A program made the position numbers and the translations under genes. Under the pieces are notes generated by a model, which did no database searches, was not told where the DNA came from, and saw only the letters and a list, made by a program, of their open reading frames with translations. From assembly GCA_023374025.1 (NCBI GenBank), contig SIJG01000068.1, positions 350,759-414,758 on the forward strand: a stretch of DNA of 64,000 nt, given 5' to 3'. The DNA comes from Heterodera schachtii (lineage: Eukaryota; Nematoda; Chromadorea; Rhabditida; Heteroderidae). Position 1 is the first letter of the stretch. Each line of letters opens with the position of its first letter. Below are positions 30,842 to 42,062 of the stretch, in pieces.

Positions 30842-31505
30842 TTTTGGGGATGAATACAACTGTTCCTTCGTCTTCATCCTCCTGCTCGTCCTTAAATATG
30901 TTGGTTCGCAGCCGTAGCGATGGATCGGACGCGGCATGCATATCAATCAACAAATAGCCATAGGGACGGGCGGTCGCTTTGCGATAGGCATCAAGGAAAA
31001 AGTCGAGCTTACGGGGGAAGAGTTGAACCCCAATGTTACGGATAGACAACAAAGAATTCGGGGCCCTCATCAGCACCAGGTATTGAGCGGACAGGCGGGC
31101 CACTTTGATCTTCCGTTCAAACAAATTTTGTGTGACGAACACCACCGCAAATTGTTGATGGTGTGACTTTTTAGTGAACAAATCGGACAAATACTTCTCA
31201 TCAATAGACAGCATTAGGTCATCGAGAATTAGCAAGAGGGGCTTAGGGAGACGCTTGACCAATTCTTCGGATGGAACTCCCGCATACACATCAACTCCCG
31301 CCTTTTGAAGCGCCGGTACCGCCGCGTTCATTTCACCAAAGCAGTAGAGTATTGAGATGGGCTTTGGAGTGATTAATTGGTCCGATTCCGCAATGAATTT
31401 TAATAAAAACTCAGTCTTCCCGGATGAGGAGGGACCAGAAATAATCAGGCCAAACGGTAATTTGAAACAAACATCTTTATTGGTAAAGGATTGTGTGTTA
31501 AGCAT
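30828..31505 (-). CDS. Packaging ATPase, FtsK/HerA type (copy B), 225 aa, intact
   Basis: Complete frame. Walker A GPSSSGKT at residues 24-31, Walker B LLLILDD at about 90-96, and VVFVTQNLF after it, in the compact layout of Maverick/adenovirus-related genome packaging ATPases. The length of 225 residues is usual for the family. It lies directly downstream of the CxxC protein gene (18 bp gap) and overlaps the next gene by 14 bp, suggesting one transcription unit. Confidence 0.9.
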   Translation of the reverse strand: MLNTQSFTNKDVCFKLPFGLIISGPSSSGKTEFLLKFIAESDQLITPKPISILYCFGEMNAAVPALQKAGVDVYAGVPSEELVKRLPKPLLLILDDLMLSIDEKYLSDLFTKKSHHQQFAVVFVTQNLFERKIKVARLSAQYLVLMRAPNSLLSIRNIGVQLFPRKLDFFLDAYRKATARPYGYLLIDMHAASDPSLRLRTNIFKDEQEDEDEGTVVFIPKNGAA

Positions 31506-31522
31506 TTTTTGGACAAAATGAT

Positions 31523-32218
31523 TTACAAGTTTGAGGTTGAAGCTTTAATACTGTTGAAGAACTCGTCCAGAGTCTTGTCAATGTCTCCAATGTCCTCATT
31601 CTTTTCTTCTTTATGTTCCTCCTGTACATTGTCTTCCTCCGCCGCAGGGCTATTTGTCACTTTGTTGTTGTCCAGCGATTCCGCCAAAAGGAGATTACCC
31701 AGAACATTGATTGCGGTTTTTGCTTTCTTCCAACGCTCACCGTCCTGCATCGCATCTGCCATTAGACCGGCTTCCACTAAGTCTAGAGCTACCTTCGCTT
31801 TACGCTTCAAGTCCTGTTTCTCATCGGTCTGCATTGCTTCGGTTGTGGTGGTGGTGGTGGTGGTGGCGGAACACGTGTCAGAGGGTAGGTCACCGTAGGG
31901 CACGTTGAACACTCGGGCTTTGTTTTTCACACGGAAGAAGCAGTGGCCCGGCAGGTCATAGACGACATCAAATGGAACGAATTGGGGCTTGCTGATCCGA
32001 CTGCACCACAATGTGACCCCCTCTTTGGTCACCATTGTGTCCACCTCAACCTCGGTAGCTTTACATGCGCGGCAGCGGCCGCACTCCTCGAACGGTATAA
32101 ATCGTGGGGTGGACAGACGAGGCCCGCTCACGGTTATGCCGCTTGTTGTCACCGTAATGTCTGCCTGCCCAAGGATTTGGTTGACGAGCGCCTTTTTGTC
32201 GGAAATATTGATTGCCAT
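31523..32218 (-). CDS. CxxC Maverick protein (copy B), 231 aa, intact
   Basis: Complete frame starting 59 nt after a TATA box. Residues 1-115 look globular with FIPFEECGRCRAC (possible metal site) and FDVVYDLPGH; a Thr run follows at about 125-132; the C-terminal 100 residues are helical and acidic. It is the first gene of the rightmost conserved block. No family recognised; conserved in both copies. Confidence 0.65.
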   Translation of the reverse strand: MAINISDKKALVNQILGQADITVTTSGITVSGPRLSTPRFIPFEECGRCRACKATEVEVDTMVTKEGVTLWCSRISKPQFVPFDVVYDLPGHCFFRVKNKARVFNVPYGDLPSDTCSATTTTTTTTEAMQTDEKQDLKRKAKVALDLVEAGLMADAMQDGERWKKAKTAINVLGNLLLAESLDNNKVTNSPAAEEDNVQEEHKEEKNEDIGDIDKTLDEFFNSIKASTSNL

Positions 32219-32276
32219 TTTTATTTGGGAGAAAAATTTTCGAGAGTGAAATGAAAGACGGCGGAATTAACAGCTG

Positions 32277-32286
32277 CTTATATACA
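32277..32286 (-). promoter_or_regulatory. TATA box upstream of CxxC protein gene (copy B)
   Basis: GTGTATATAAG on the minus strand, within a stretch (32220-32690) that closely matches 19800-20265 of copy A. Confidence 0.55.
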
Positions 32287-32515
32287 CCCGGCTGGCCATC
32301 AATTGAGCCCCCCCCCCCCAATTTAAAACGTCAAATTACGCAAAAGGGAATTGAGGAAAGAATGGGTGGGATGGGCACTCAAAACTGAGTCCCGTGCGAC
32401 AATTCAAATCGATGATGACACCCCCTCCCGTCCCCTTCTCGCTCAAATTTAATGTTCATCTTTTATTAGAACAGAGAGAAAAAAGCGGAATCGCATGAAA
32501 CTCAAATCAAAGCGA

Positions 32516-32812
32516 TCACTTTTTTTGGGCAAGCTGGTCACAAATTTTATCCAGAATTTTCTTCCATTTCTGAACATTCTCACACGGCATTCGACGCTCT
32601 TCGGCGAATTCCAACACCTCCTGGCAAACGTCACGCGCAACAATCGGTGTGAACCAGTTCAAAATCTGAGAATGGCAAAGTGAAAAAAAAAGATGCTACG
32701 ATTAAAAATTAAAATTTACATTGTCGTCGGGCGATTCGAAAATGTCATACCAGGCGGACAATTCATAAAGCTCCATGTCAGGAGACGGTGAGCGACGGTC
32801 GGTAGAGTTCAT
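32516..32812 (-). CDS. Small terminal Maverick protein, 80 aa, two exons
   Basis: Exon 1 (32720-32812) and exon 2 (32516-32665) are separated by a 54-nt intron with gtaaat and ctcag ends and join in phase 0 to 81 codons including the stop. The protein is acidic at the start (MNSTDRRSPSPDMELYE) and basic and helical at the end (QKWKKILDKI). Copy A keeps only a decayed exon 2. The gene is the outermost on this side and would be missed by single-frame searches. Family unknown. From 32813 to 33089 the DNA is AT-rich without a gene. Confidence 0.6.
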
Positions 32813-33089
32813 GATTACAGAAAATGGATTGGTCTAAAAAGTAATTAAAGTAAACGGTTGAGACATTTGAAAAATATTTATAAATATTTACGAAATATTT
32901 ATAAATAACAAAATAAAATTTAATTATTGAATGAATGAATGAATGAGTCCCTGAGAATTTACCTATTTATACTCAATTTTGCATCAAAACAAATTAAAGA
33001 TTCCTGATGACCCAATTCGACCATCTGGCGAATTCTCGCCTTGTGTCCGCCGACATTATAGGGGGAAATTAATGAATTATGCAAATCGG

Positions 33090-33273
33090 ATGGAAAAATT
33101 CAAATTTCTCATTAATTTAACTCCAATATATTTTAGGGAGATTTTATATTTGAATTTCCCATATGGTTTCTTTAATTAATCATGGAAAAATTCAAATTTC
33201 TCATTAATTTAACTCCAATATATTTTAGGGAGATTTTATATTTGAATTTCCCATATGGTTTCTTTAATTAATC
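33090..33273. repeat. Perfect tandem duplication, 92-bp unit
   Basis: The stretch starting atggaaaaattcaaatttct is repeated immediately (33090-33181 and 33182-33273) without visible differences. It is AT-rich and non-coding, and must be recent or an assembly artefact. The following 33274-33431 is AT-rich with nothing recognised. Confidence 0.85.
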
Positions 33274-33431
33274 ATAAATTATAAATTTATTTTTGATACC
33301 TACAATTTATCCTGATTATTTAAGAAAATATAGATGGATATATAAAAAAAATGTATATAAATGGATATATAAAAAATATATGGATATATTTTAAAAAAAT
33401 AAATTGATCAATCGGTTATTTTTATGAATTT

Positions 33432-35307
33432 CTAAAATTCGCTCTCATCGTCCCACTCATCCTCCTCCTCTTCACCATTTTGATTGCTCGGCACGTTTGC
33501 CGGAGTGTCATACACATGATCAAGGCCCGTGTTCGTCTGAAATTATAAAAATTGGGTAATTTTTTAAATATAAATTTAATTGCCTCATAAAATTGGTCCT
33601 CCTCCTCGCGCACCGAACTGCGGGCCTGCACGTACAAAGGGTGCGATTTGAATTGCTGCTGCTGTTTCTGCCCCGTGTTCGCCTAATTATAAAAATTGGA
33701 TACAAAATTTTTTTTTATTGCCTCTTTAAATTGTTCCTCCTCCTTGCGCAACGGACTGCGGCGGGCCGGCACGTACAATGGGCTCGGTTTGAACTGCTGC
33801 TGTGGTTTCTGTCGCTGTTGGCTATGAATTTGCTTGCCTTAACACACAAATTTTTCATTATATGAATGTGCAAAAAAAATAAACTTACGGCGTTCTCTCA
33901 ATTCCTTTTGACGACGCTTCAACTCTCGCCTCAGAGAGAGGAAACGGGCCAACTTGATCAAATGTTGGCTGAGCTTAAAAAAAAGGAAAAAATTTTTAGT
34001 GAGATTATGATTTTTTAAATAATTTAAAAAAATGCCTGAGCCATGAAGAGAAGGAAGACGAAGACAGAACAAACGATGACCAAAAGGAGGAGAAGGGCAT
34101 TGGTCGGACAGCTTACGGCAGTCGCCACCTCAGCGCAGTTCAGCGCCTTCCGCACTCCATCATTGACAGTTGGAAGCGGCTCGTTGTTGGGTTGGGGACA
34201 GTCGGTTGTCGTTGCAGTTGTTTGCGGAGCGCGCTGAAGGTAGTCCGTGAAGTTCGAGATGTTCGGGTGCACACAGACAATGGGCTTCTTGTAATTGCCT
34301 GCCCTATAACAATGAAGGCCAAAATTACAGGAATTGCAGAGGAATCGGTTCCACTGCAGCATTATTATTATTTTTAAAAATGAATAGGACCATTGGCTAA
34401 GGCAATCTGCCCCCCCCCCCGTCACCCCCTCCCGCACCGGGCCCCTTTACCTTTCAAAAAGTTTGTCACACATTTTGGCCCAACAACAAATAACAAAAAT
34501 GTTTTCTACAAATTGTTTCTCATGCATCCTTCTCTTCTTTTATCATTTGCATACCCCGCCCCCGCCAAAAATCTATTAATAAACGGTCCCCCTTGGGCCG
34601 GTTGATCGCGGCAGAGATTAGTGGGTCACCGTGCCCTTTTTCCCATCTCCTTTCCGCGAGCGACACGGCGCGGCGACAAACGAATAACACATTTCCGATA
34701 TCCCCCCCCCGGCACTCTTATCTCTGCATCTTTGCTCTCTTTGCTTCTCTCTCTCTCTCTCTCACTTTATCTCTCTCACATCCACCTTCCACCACCACAG
34801 CGCTGCTGCATACCCCCCCCCCCCTCTTCTCCAATAATCACCTAAAAAAAACAAAACTTTTAAAATTTGACACCCCCGAAACTTTTTTTTCACCCCCACA
34901 AAATGCGCGAAAATTTACCGCAAAAACTTCGCCCCACCAGACTCGCGCACTAATTACCCCCCCCCCCATAGGCTTAGGCTCGCGCACTAATTAATCACCC
35001 CTCATAGCTAATTAATCACGCGGCAAACATCAAAGACCAAAAGCCATCAATCACCACCGCGACAATGACTGGATAGTAACTACTAGGAGGGCTCTGGTAA
35101 TTAGCCTAAAATATTAAATAGTAAAGTTATCCATTTTTTGAATTTCTTTTAAGGAGACTGACAGATTTTTCTACATGGCTTACCCTGCGCAAGATCTCTT
35201 GCGATTTCATTTTGTGTCGGGTCCTTCTTCTTTTCTCCGTCACAGAAATTGTTGCACAACGCCAAAATAATGACGAATAGCATCAGCAAAGGCAGGGAGA
35301 AACGCAT
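33432..35307 (-). CDS. Putative type I membrane protein, multi-exon with duplicated tail exons
   Basis: The ATG at 35307 starts a signal peptide (MRFSLPLLMLFVIILALC) in exon 35184-35307 (donor gtaagc). An exon near 34036-34303 has Cys residues, a Thr/Pro-rich stretch and a membrane helix (LLLLLVIVCSVFVFLLF). The cytoplasmic tail is encoded by 33889-33973, 33722-33837, 33584-33682 and 33432-33536. It is basic first (RRELKRRQKELRERR) and acidic at the end (EEEEDEWDDESEF). Tail exons 33722-33837 and 33584-33682 are duplicates (FKPSPLYVPAR against FKSHPLYVQAR, with similar introns), and the last two exons begin NTG. Three tail introns start with gc after AG. The link between the first exon and 34303 is unresolved. 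It borders the Maverick; whether it belongs to it is unknown. Confidence 0.55.
34440..35160. other. Low-complexity stretch inside the membrane-protein gene
   Basis: Contains C runs, a CT microsatellite near 34747-34765 and two copies of CTCGCGCACTAATTA near 34942 and 34979. Open frames on the plus strand here (for example 34593-34994) are compositional and show no family features. Confidence 0.6.
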
Positions 35308-35309
35308 TT

Positions 35310-37712
35310 GGATTTGGATTTTAGTCAACTTTAAAAAATGGGAAAAAACAATTTGATCCTTTTTTATTTATACTTTTTTTACAATTCATAGGGCACAGAA
35401 TTAAGTAAAAAAAGGGGGGGTTGAAAATTCATTTTTACTACATATATGGCAGGAGATAACTCTAATTCCAAAAATACAAAAAGCTTTAAATAAATATTAG
35501 AAAGAAAATCCTGGATTTTCGTGTCTAATAAATGGACATGTATTTTCTAGACTGAAACCCATGAAAATGCATATCCAAGAAAGACAAAATCTAGGTCTGG
35601 ACGAAAGCCCAGCAGGTCAAACTCTATTAATAGAGCTTACCCATGAAAAGTTTTAAATTATTTTATAATTTTAAATATTTTATTCGTGATAGTTTAAATA
35701 ATTTGAAAATTTAAAAGGATAACCAATTTTAAAAAGAATTCATTAAGAAAAATTAGTGAGTTTTTTAACCTTTACTTTAACAGAATCAAAAAATAATTTA
35801 TAAATAAAAAGTGGTTGTGATTTGTTCATATTTGAATCGTCTTTTAATATGAAGATTTCCTACTTTAAAATGATAAATTCCTACTTAAAATTAACAAAAA
35901 AAAAATTCGATGCTTTACAGAAAATGAGCAAAATTAATATTCTTCAATATTACACGCCCATATAAAATTATATATTATTATAGCAACAATAGATTGTATA
36001 TCTATCAACCATGAAAATTGCCTTTTTTTTTATTCATTTAAAATAGATGCTTCTCTAAATAATAATTTCGTTAATTATCCACTGACATTGTCATTTTTTT
36101 GTAAACATTGAAAATTCAATGTTTAACGAAAACGAGCAAAAGTAATTTATATATTATCAATCAATGTTTAACAAAAATGATAAAATAATATTACACAACA
36201 TTCTTCAGCTGTAAAAAATTATATATCATTATAGCAACCATAGATAAAATAAAATCTTCAAATCCTCCGCCATCTCGCCGCGTCTTGTTTTATGGCTCCT
36301 CGCCGCGGCTTGTTTTTGGGCTTTCGTTGCCGTCATATTTTCGATGAAAAATGCATTTAAAACCAATTAAACAGATGTCATCCAAATCCAATAAATAGAA
36401 CACGTTAAGAGCTTTCAAATGATACCAAGATTGTTGGATTTGGATGCCAAAGAAAAAAGCTAAAGTGGAAAAACGAGCTGGAGCCGAAACGCGAGTGCCG
36501 AAACGCGTGGGTCCCCTTTTTAGCATATGTTTATGCACATTTTGTGCGGCAGGGTCAGCAAAAAATATTGATAACAAGGCAAAACTGACAAATGAACACA
36601 GTATGCAAATTTAGTTCAGCTCAAATATTTTTCCACGTAATAATGGTCAAAAACAGGGGCACGGGTGCAAAAAGGGGCTCTATTCCATGTTTAAGCGTCC
36701 AATCAGTGACCATCCCTGGCTTCATAGGCCACAAATTTTTTAGAACTTAGACAATGCCCACATTCTGGTATTAATTAAAAGCTTTAAGTCTATAATTTAA
36801 AAATTTAAGATAACAAATAACTGGCATTAAAAATAATAATAATTATTATATTTAGAAAGCCTGGAATTCCCATGCATTTTTCGATTATATTCAATATTAA
36901 ATTTTCAGAATTTAGCTATATAAAAACTATGTCGACTTGAAGCTTTCAATTGATTCTAAGAATGTGTGCATTGTTTCTATTTTCGCTAATTTTGCATATT
37001 TAGCATCATTTTATAGGCACCTACTTTGCGATTGTATTTTTTAAAAAATCCAAGATCTCTCATTATCGGTCTTTTTTCGTAGACTAATAAAAACAATTAA
37101 TGCTAATTACCGTTTTCACCGAAATGGTTGACTGTTTACTCAATTGATAAAATCATTTCGTATAGTAAAACAAATTATTTTTGTAAATTTTTTTTATTTG
37201 TTCCTCTTTTTTTGCCACTCCGTTCATATCAGACAAAGCGATTATTTTTTCCGATCACTGTTTTAGTGGAGAAATTCAAATGGACAAAAAGTGGTGAATC
37301 ACCGCCACTCATTGGGAAAAGCAGAAAATTCCGATGCTAATGGACAGAATTGTGCGACCATCAGCACCAGTTGGGGAAGGGCAAAATTAGCAAAAAAGTA
37401 TTTTTCATTGGGATTCAAAAAGCCAATGTCTTTGTAAAAAAACGACGGACAAATCGCTGGGAAATTGGGCGGGGCCCCCGCAAGCGGACGGACGCGACGG
37501 ACGACCATCGACGGACGGATCGGTCGGCTTTATGCCCAAACTCCGCCCAAAATGAGCTTCATTAATAGCAGCTGATAGGCCCAGCAAAATCACTAACCGA
37601 TTTCAACTCCCTTTAGGAAGATCACTAATCGATTTCAAATCCCTTTTGGGAGAACATTAAACTCTCCAACTTCCTTTTAATCCACAAAGCCGAGCAATCA
37701 AAACTCCAAATG
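35310..37712. other. AT-rich interval without a recognised gene
   Basis: No exon-like stretch seen. 36370-36530 contains a half of the foldback family described below (gagctttcaaatgataccaagattgttggatttgg). 37470-37530 has short GGACG tandem motifs. CTCTATTAATAGAG near 35623 is a short palindrome. Confidence 0.5.
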
Positions 37713-37875
37713 TCACCAAGTCTCAAGCTGTTCCAATTCGCCATCCTGAAAATTAATCTGAGCTTTGTCCAACATGTAGTCAAAAAGAAATGCGCACAAA
37801 AATGCGCTTTGATCGGAATTTTTGTAATGATTTTTAATGGATATGTGTGTTGGTTGATTTAACTGAAATGTCTCC
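37713..37875 (-). other. Possible terminal exon running into the assembly gap
   Basis: A minus-strand frame enters from the gap and continues 53 residues to a stop at 37713 (containing KNSDQSAFLCAFLF). It looks protein-like, but the rest is hidden by the gap and I recognise no family. Confidence 0.25.
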
Positions 37876-38030
37876 NNNNNNNNNNNNNNNNNNNNNNNNN
37901 NNNNNNNNNNNNNNNNNNNNNNNNNNNNNNNNNNNNNNNNNNNNNNNNNNNNNNNNNNNNNNNNNNNNNNNNNNNNNNNNNNNNNNNNNNNNNNNNNNNN
38001 NNNNNNNNNNNNNNNNNNNNNNNNNNNNNN
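37876..38030. other. Assembly gap, 155 N
   Basis: Undetermined bases. The last exon of the F-box-like gene to the right runs into it. Confidence 0.99.
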
Positions 38031-39568
38031 GTCGAGAAGACTGAAAAAAACATTGTTCAATTGTCGATTGGACCCATAAAATGATTAAGCATTTTAAAAT
38101 TGTTTACCCATCGTCGAATCCGCCTTCGCTGATCACAAAATCAATTGGATTCGTTCGAACAATCATTTCCTCCCTCACATTATCCCATTTTATCCAATCC
38201 CATCCAATTGGAGAACGGGTGAGCCAAAATCCATTTGCTGATGATTGTCCAAGTGCCAATTTCTCTCCAGTCACTTCGTTGATCAGATCAAATGGCACAA
38301 CAAAGTCAATCGGAGAAGACAGCAGAAAGTGAAAACAAATGGAAAAAGCAGCCGGAGAAGAAGCATTGGAAAATGCCGAAAAATGGGGGACAAAAAACAA
38401 TTATAGAAAAAAAAAACAATTAAATAGGGATAATCACCGCTTTGAGCTGTTCAATCGTTGACGACCATTGATCAACTGGTGAATTCAAAGAGCATTGGAT
38501 CCACTTCGGCACACCATTCGGACGAGGCGTGAACAACCATTTGGTCAGAGCTTGGCCATCCGTCGCATTGGCACTGTCACCAGACGGAAAAGCGGGCAGA
38601 ATGCAGTCATCAAACACGACAGCTTGAAGTGATGAACAATCGTTGAGCAGTGATGGGGCCAATTGGCGCAGACGACGAAAAGCGATGGTATTCAAAATCA
38701 TCAGATGCATCGAATGGCAAAACATTGGCCAAATGTTGAGCAAAGCAAAGTCCAAAATGCGATCATTGCCCGTGGTAATGTACAAATCCGTTGAACAAAC
38801 GGCGAAAAAGCGGTGAAAACGGCGGAGAAAAGTGACGACATTTTGATCGATGTAACTAAAAAGCCGAAAATTTAGTACAAAAAATTCCAAATTAATCAAT
38901 TTTTTACATGATCTGAATACGTCTGAATCCGATGATTTTGTTGGGCAACGGATTTTTCGGAATTGGCAATGGATTTCCATCGGATTTGACAATTTGCATT
39001 TGCTTGGTGCCATTTTCTTCGATGTCCCATTGGATTATAAATTGTTTGTTCAATTTCCATTTTCGCGTCTTGAAGTGTTCATCCACGTAGAAGTCAAAAC
39101 GACGGCTAATCAGTGCAATTCCAAGGCCAAGCTGAGAAGGCGCAAGAAAATCGAACACCAAAAGCCAACAGTCGCTGCAGATAAATCTGAAAAATTGAAG
39201 AATTTTTTGAAATTTTCAAATTTTTATTTATGCGTTTTTACATTTCTTTTTTGTGAGGGCGTCGTCGTTTTTTGGCATTGTCCAAAAAGAAGCAAAAAAG
39301 AATGGTGGCATAATTGACCAATAGAAGAAACACGGCAGACCAACTGGAAAAAGAATTTGGGGAAATATGAATTATTAATTAGGAAAAGGAAAAGCACCAA
39401 AGCGAGGGAATTTAAATATGAATTTTTTAGCCTCCAAAAAGCTAATCCTTCAAAAATGCTTTTGAAATTTTCATCTCCCAATTCTGATGGTCAAAAGTGA
39501 AGCAAAGGAAAATGCGAAATGTCAGAAAAATAAAGAGAATAATAAACGTACAGAATTTCTGAAGACAT
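38031..39568 (-). pseudogene. F-box-like protein gene with membrane-anchor cassette exon; last acceptor lost, 3' end in gap
   Basis: Exons 39552-39568, 39242-39343 (cassette), 38908-39186, 38438-38855, 38108-38376 and 38031-38040 into the gap. The F-box-like start is FICSDCWLLVFDFLAPSQLGLGIALISRRF, given here by its ends FICSDCW and IALISRRF. Later landmarks typical of the family are YIDQNVV, ALTKWLFTPRPNG and VPFDLINEVTGEKL. The cassette exon encodes a hydrophobic helix then KKRRRPHKKE and is in phase 2 on both sides, so it can be included or skipped. The acceptor before 38376 reads tttcg instead of ttag as in the sister gene at 53874-55408, and no other AG lies in that intron, so splicing should fail as read. 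Confidence 0.65.
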
Positions 39569-39707
39569 TTGCAGGAACAAATGACCGGAAAATAAAGAGA
39601 GAATGGAATGAAGAGAAGGAATGAGAAAGGGAAGAAGAGAAAAGGCATTTTTATACTAAAAATAATTAGCATAGCAATTCGGGGAGGGAAAAGTCGGCGT
39701 TTTTTAC

Positions 39708-40171
39708 CGGACTCGCTCAGTTCGGCCGTCACAGTTCGGCCCTCACGGTTCGGCCGTCACGATTCGGCCGGCACGGTTCGGCCCCAGCGTGTTTTTCCAC
39801 GATAGCTTTTTTATTTATAATCCAAATCCAATAATCTTGGTATCATTCGAAAGCTCTTAACATGCTTTATTAGCCTTGCTAAAAAAACAAAAAAATTTTA
39901 AGCCTGGAAAAAATTTATTAAGAAAAACTTCAAAAATTTCGACTTTTTCGAAATTTTCATGTATAACTTTTTTGGTAATTGTCTAATCGCTAAGCAATAG
40001 CTTAGAAAAAGCTTCTAAACATGTTAAGCTTTCGAATGATACCAACAATGTTGGATTTGGATTACAAAGAAAAAAGTTATAGAAAGTTATATTGGAAAAA
40101 CACGCTGGGGCCGAACCGTGCCGGCCGAATCGTGAGGGCCGAACCGTGAGGGCCGAACTGAGGTAAACCGG
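39708..40171. mobile_element. Foldback element, 464 bp, 8-bp target duplication
   Basis: Flanked by ttttttac on both sides (39700-39707, 40172-40179). The arms carry several copies of a TTCGGCC(C/G)TCACG-like unit, and the interior is palindromic with agctttcgaatgatacca. No coding capacity. The 8-bp duplication is like that of hAT elements. Confidence 0.8.
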
Positions 40172-40880
40172 TTTTTTACGCAGTTTTGTTTCTTTGTGGT
40201 TTTATAATTTTTTGAAATTTTCTGGCAAATCGAAAACACTTACAATTAGACCTATCGATTTTGTTTTAAGAATATTTTACGGGTTCGAGCGTTCTAAAAG
40301 ATTAGGAAGCCCCATTTTGTCCATTTTTCCACATTTTAATCCGGGCTAAAAACAATTCAATAGGTTTATTACTTTTCAATTGGTATTAAAAGTATATTGC
40401 ATTCGAACGAAAGAATCAACAAATGAAAAAAATGAGAGCATTAAATCCGTTTCCAATTGGTGAGATCATCGACCATTCTCAAATATAATTAATTTTCGTT
40501 GCTTTCATCCGCTTTTTCTTTCTCTTCTTCCGCTGGTGGCGACAATGGCCTAAAATTAAAAATAAATATATTTTTTGACAAAAATTGCTGTCGCTGCTCA
40601 CCCAATGGATTTATTGATGCCATTCCACAAATTAAATGTGACTTCGTTCAATTTGTCGTCCCAATTGTCGTCGTTTTCCCATTGAATCGCCGCCGCCTTT
40701 TCACTAATTGGGCATCGCTTCAACAGCCAATCACTAATGAATCCATCATCGCTATCTTCTTCAAGCGCTAACAATGTCAGCTTTTCTTTGGTCCGTTCGT
40801 TCACCAATTCAAATGGCTCAATGGTGGCACGCAGAAATGTCTAAACAAATTTGGAATAGCGCAAATCAAAAAGCAATCAG

Positions 40881-41457
40881 TAGGGATGTGCGAGAAATGA
40901 TTTTTACCGAGAATCGAGAACCGGGACCGAGACCGGGAAATGACCCCGAGAAACGATACGAGAACCGAGAAATGACCCCGGGAAACGATACGAGAACCGA
41001 GACCCCAAAAAACCCGAGAAATTTCTCGACTCGGGAATCGAGAACCGAGAAATCTAAAATTTTTTAGCCGTTGTTCACCAAAAAATTACTATTTTTTGCC
41101 ATTTTGGTCTCCATTTTTCAAAAATATGATAAAATGGGGGTCCGATGGTGCCGTTAGGAGCCCCAGGAAAAAAGGGGAATTTGTGGGCCGCGACGCCGAT
41201 AGGCGCCGCCGGAAATTTTTTTTGTTTTTTTTTTTGGGGTTTTTAAAGAGTTTTGTTAAGAAAACTTATTAAAAATTTCAATAATTTTTCCTCTTTTCTC
41301 CCTTTACCGGCGACCCCCTCCCCGAAAAGGTCATCCTTAACAGTGTAAAAATTTCTCGGTTTCCGAGACTAAAAACCCGAGACCGGGAACCGAGACCGGG
41401 AAGCGAAAAACCCGGGAAATTTCCCGAGTCGGGAACCGAGACTCTCGCACATCCCTA
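40881..41457. mobile_element. hAT-like MITE, 577 bp, target duplication gcaatcag
   Basis: Terminal inverted repeats TAGGGATGTGCGAGA and TCTCGCACATCCCTA, flanked by gcaatcag at 40873-40880 and 41458-41465. Subterminal tandem GAACCGAGA-type repeats face each other in inverted orientation. No open frame. It sits in an intron of the F-box-like gene. Confidence 0.9.
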
Positions 41458-41734
41458 GCAATCAGTCAGATGTTTAATGAATAGGGCGAGGGGTTTTTAA
41501 GTTTTTACTTAATTTTTCTGCGGCTTTAACTCGACGAGAAATGCACTAGAAAATTTATTCAAAAATTTCGAATATATTTAATTATTTGCAACTGTAAACA
41601 ATGAATAAAATTGTGTGCCTTAATTTGAAATTATTTTTATATAATAAAACAGAAATATAAAAAATTATACCCCTATAAAATTTTTTCGTGCTTATTTTCG
41701 CCCTTATTTCGGACTTTTTCGCGCTTAACCAACT

Positions 41735-42062
41735 CCGTAACAGACAAGTTTAGGAAGCCATAGCTTTTTTCTCAGTTGACCAAGTTAAACAATCTTGATA
41801 TCATTAGAGAGCTCTTCACAGGCTCTATTAGCCTACCAATAATTACAGAGAATGCCGAACTGAAAAAAAGATTAAGATAAAAAAACTTAGAAAATTCTGC
41901 CTTTTTTGTGGTTTTCGAGCGACAACTTTTTTGTGAGCTGCTTAATCGCTTAGTAATAGCTTAAAATATCTCGAAACATCCAGAGCTTTCGAATGATATC
42001 AAGATTGTTGGATTCGGTCAACTGAGAAAAAAGTTATGGCTCCATAAACATGTCTGGGACGG
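41735..42062. mobile_element. Foldback element, about 328 bp
   Basis: Inverted ends CCGTAACAGACAAGTTTA and the complement of TAAACATGTCTGGGACGG, with the family interior gctttcgaatgatatcaagattgttgg. No clear target duplication seen. Confidence 0.65.

Larger units (their letters stand above)
20266..32812 (-). mobile_element. Maverick/Polinton element, copy B (5'-truncated polymerase)
   Basis: Same gene order and orientation as copy A from the polymerase N-terminus to the 80-aa gene. The polymerase is cut after its N-terminal third at the junction with copy A. The period between equivalent points of the copies is about 12.5 kb. Divergence is uneven, with long identical tracts between more diverged ones. 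Confidence 0.85.

Noticed and set aside
34593..34994. 133-residue plus-strand open frame.
   Set aside because: It runs through C runs and a CT microsatellite inside the intron region of the minus-strand gene, with no start context or domain.
33432..35307. Membrane-protein gene as a viral fusion protein.
   Set aside because: The ectodomain seen is short and has no fusion-protein features that I recognise; only signal peptide, Cys residues and a membrane helix are supported.
1..35400. Terminal inverted repeats of the Maverick.
   Set aside because: I compared the flanks of the first and last element genes by eye and found no convincing inverted match. A dot-plot may still find them, so element limits are left open.
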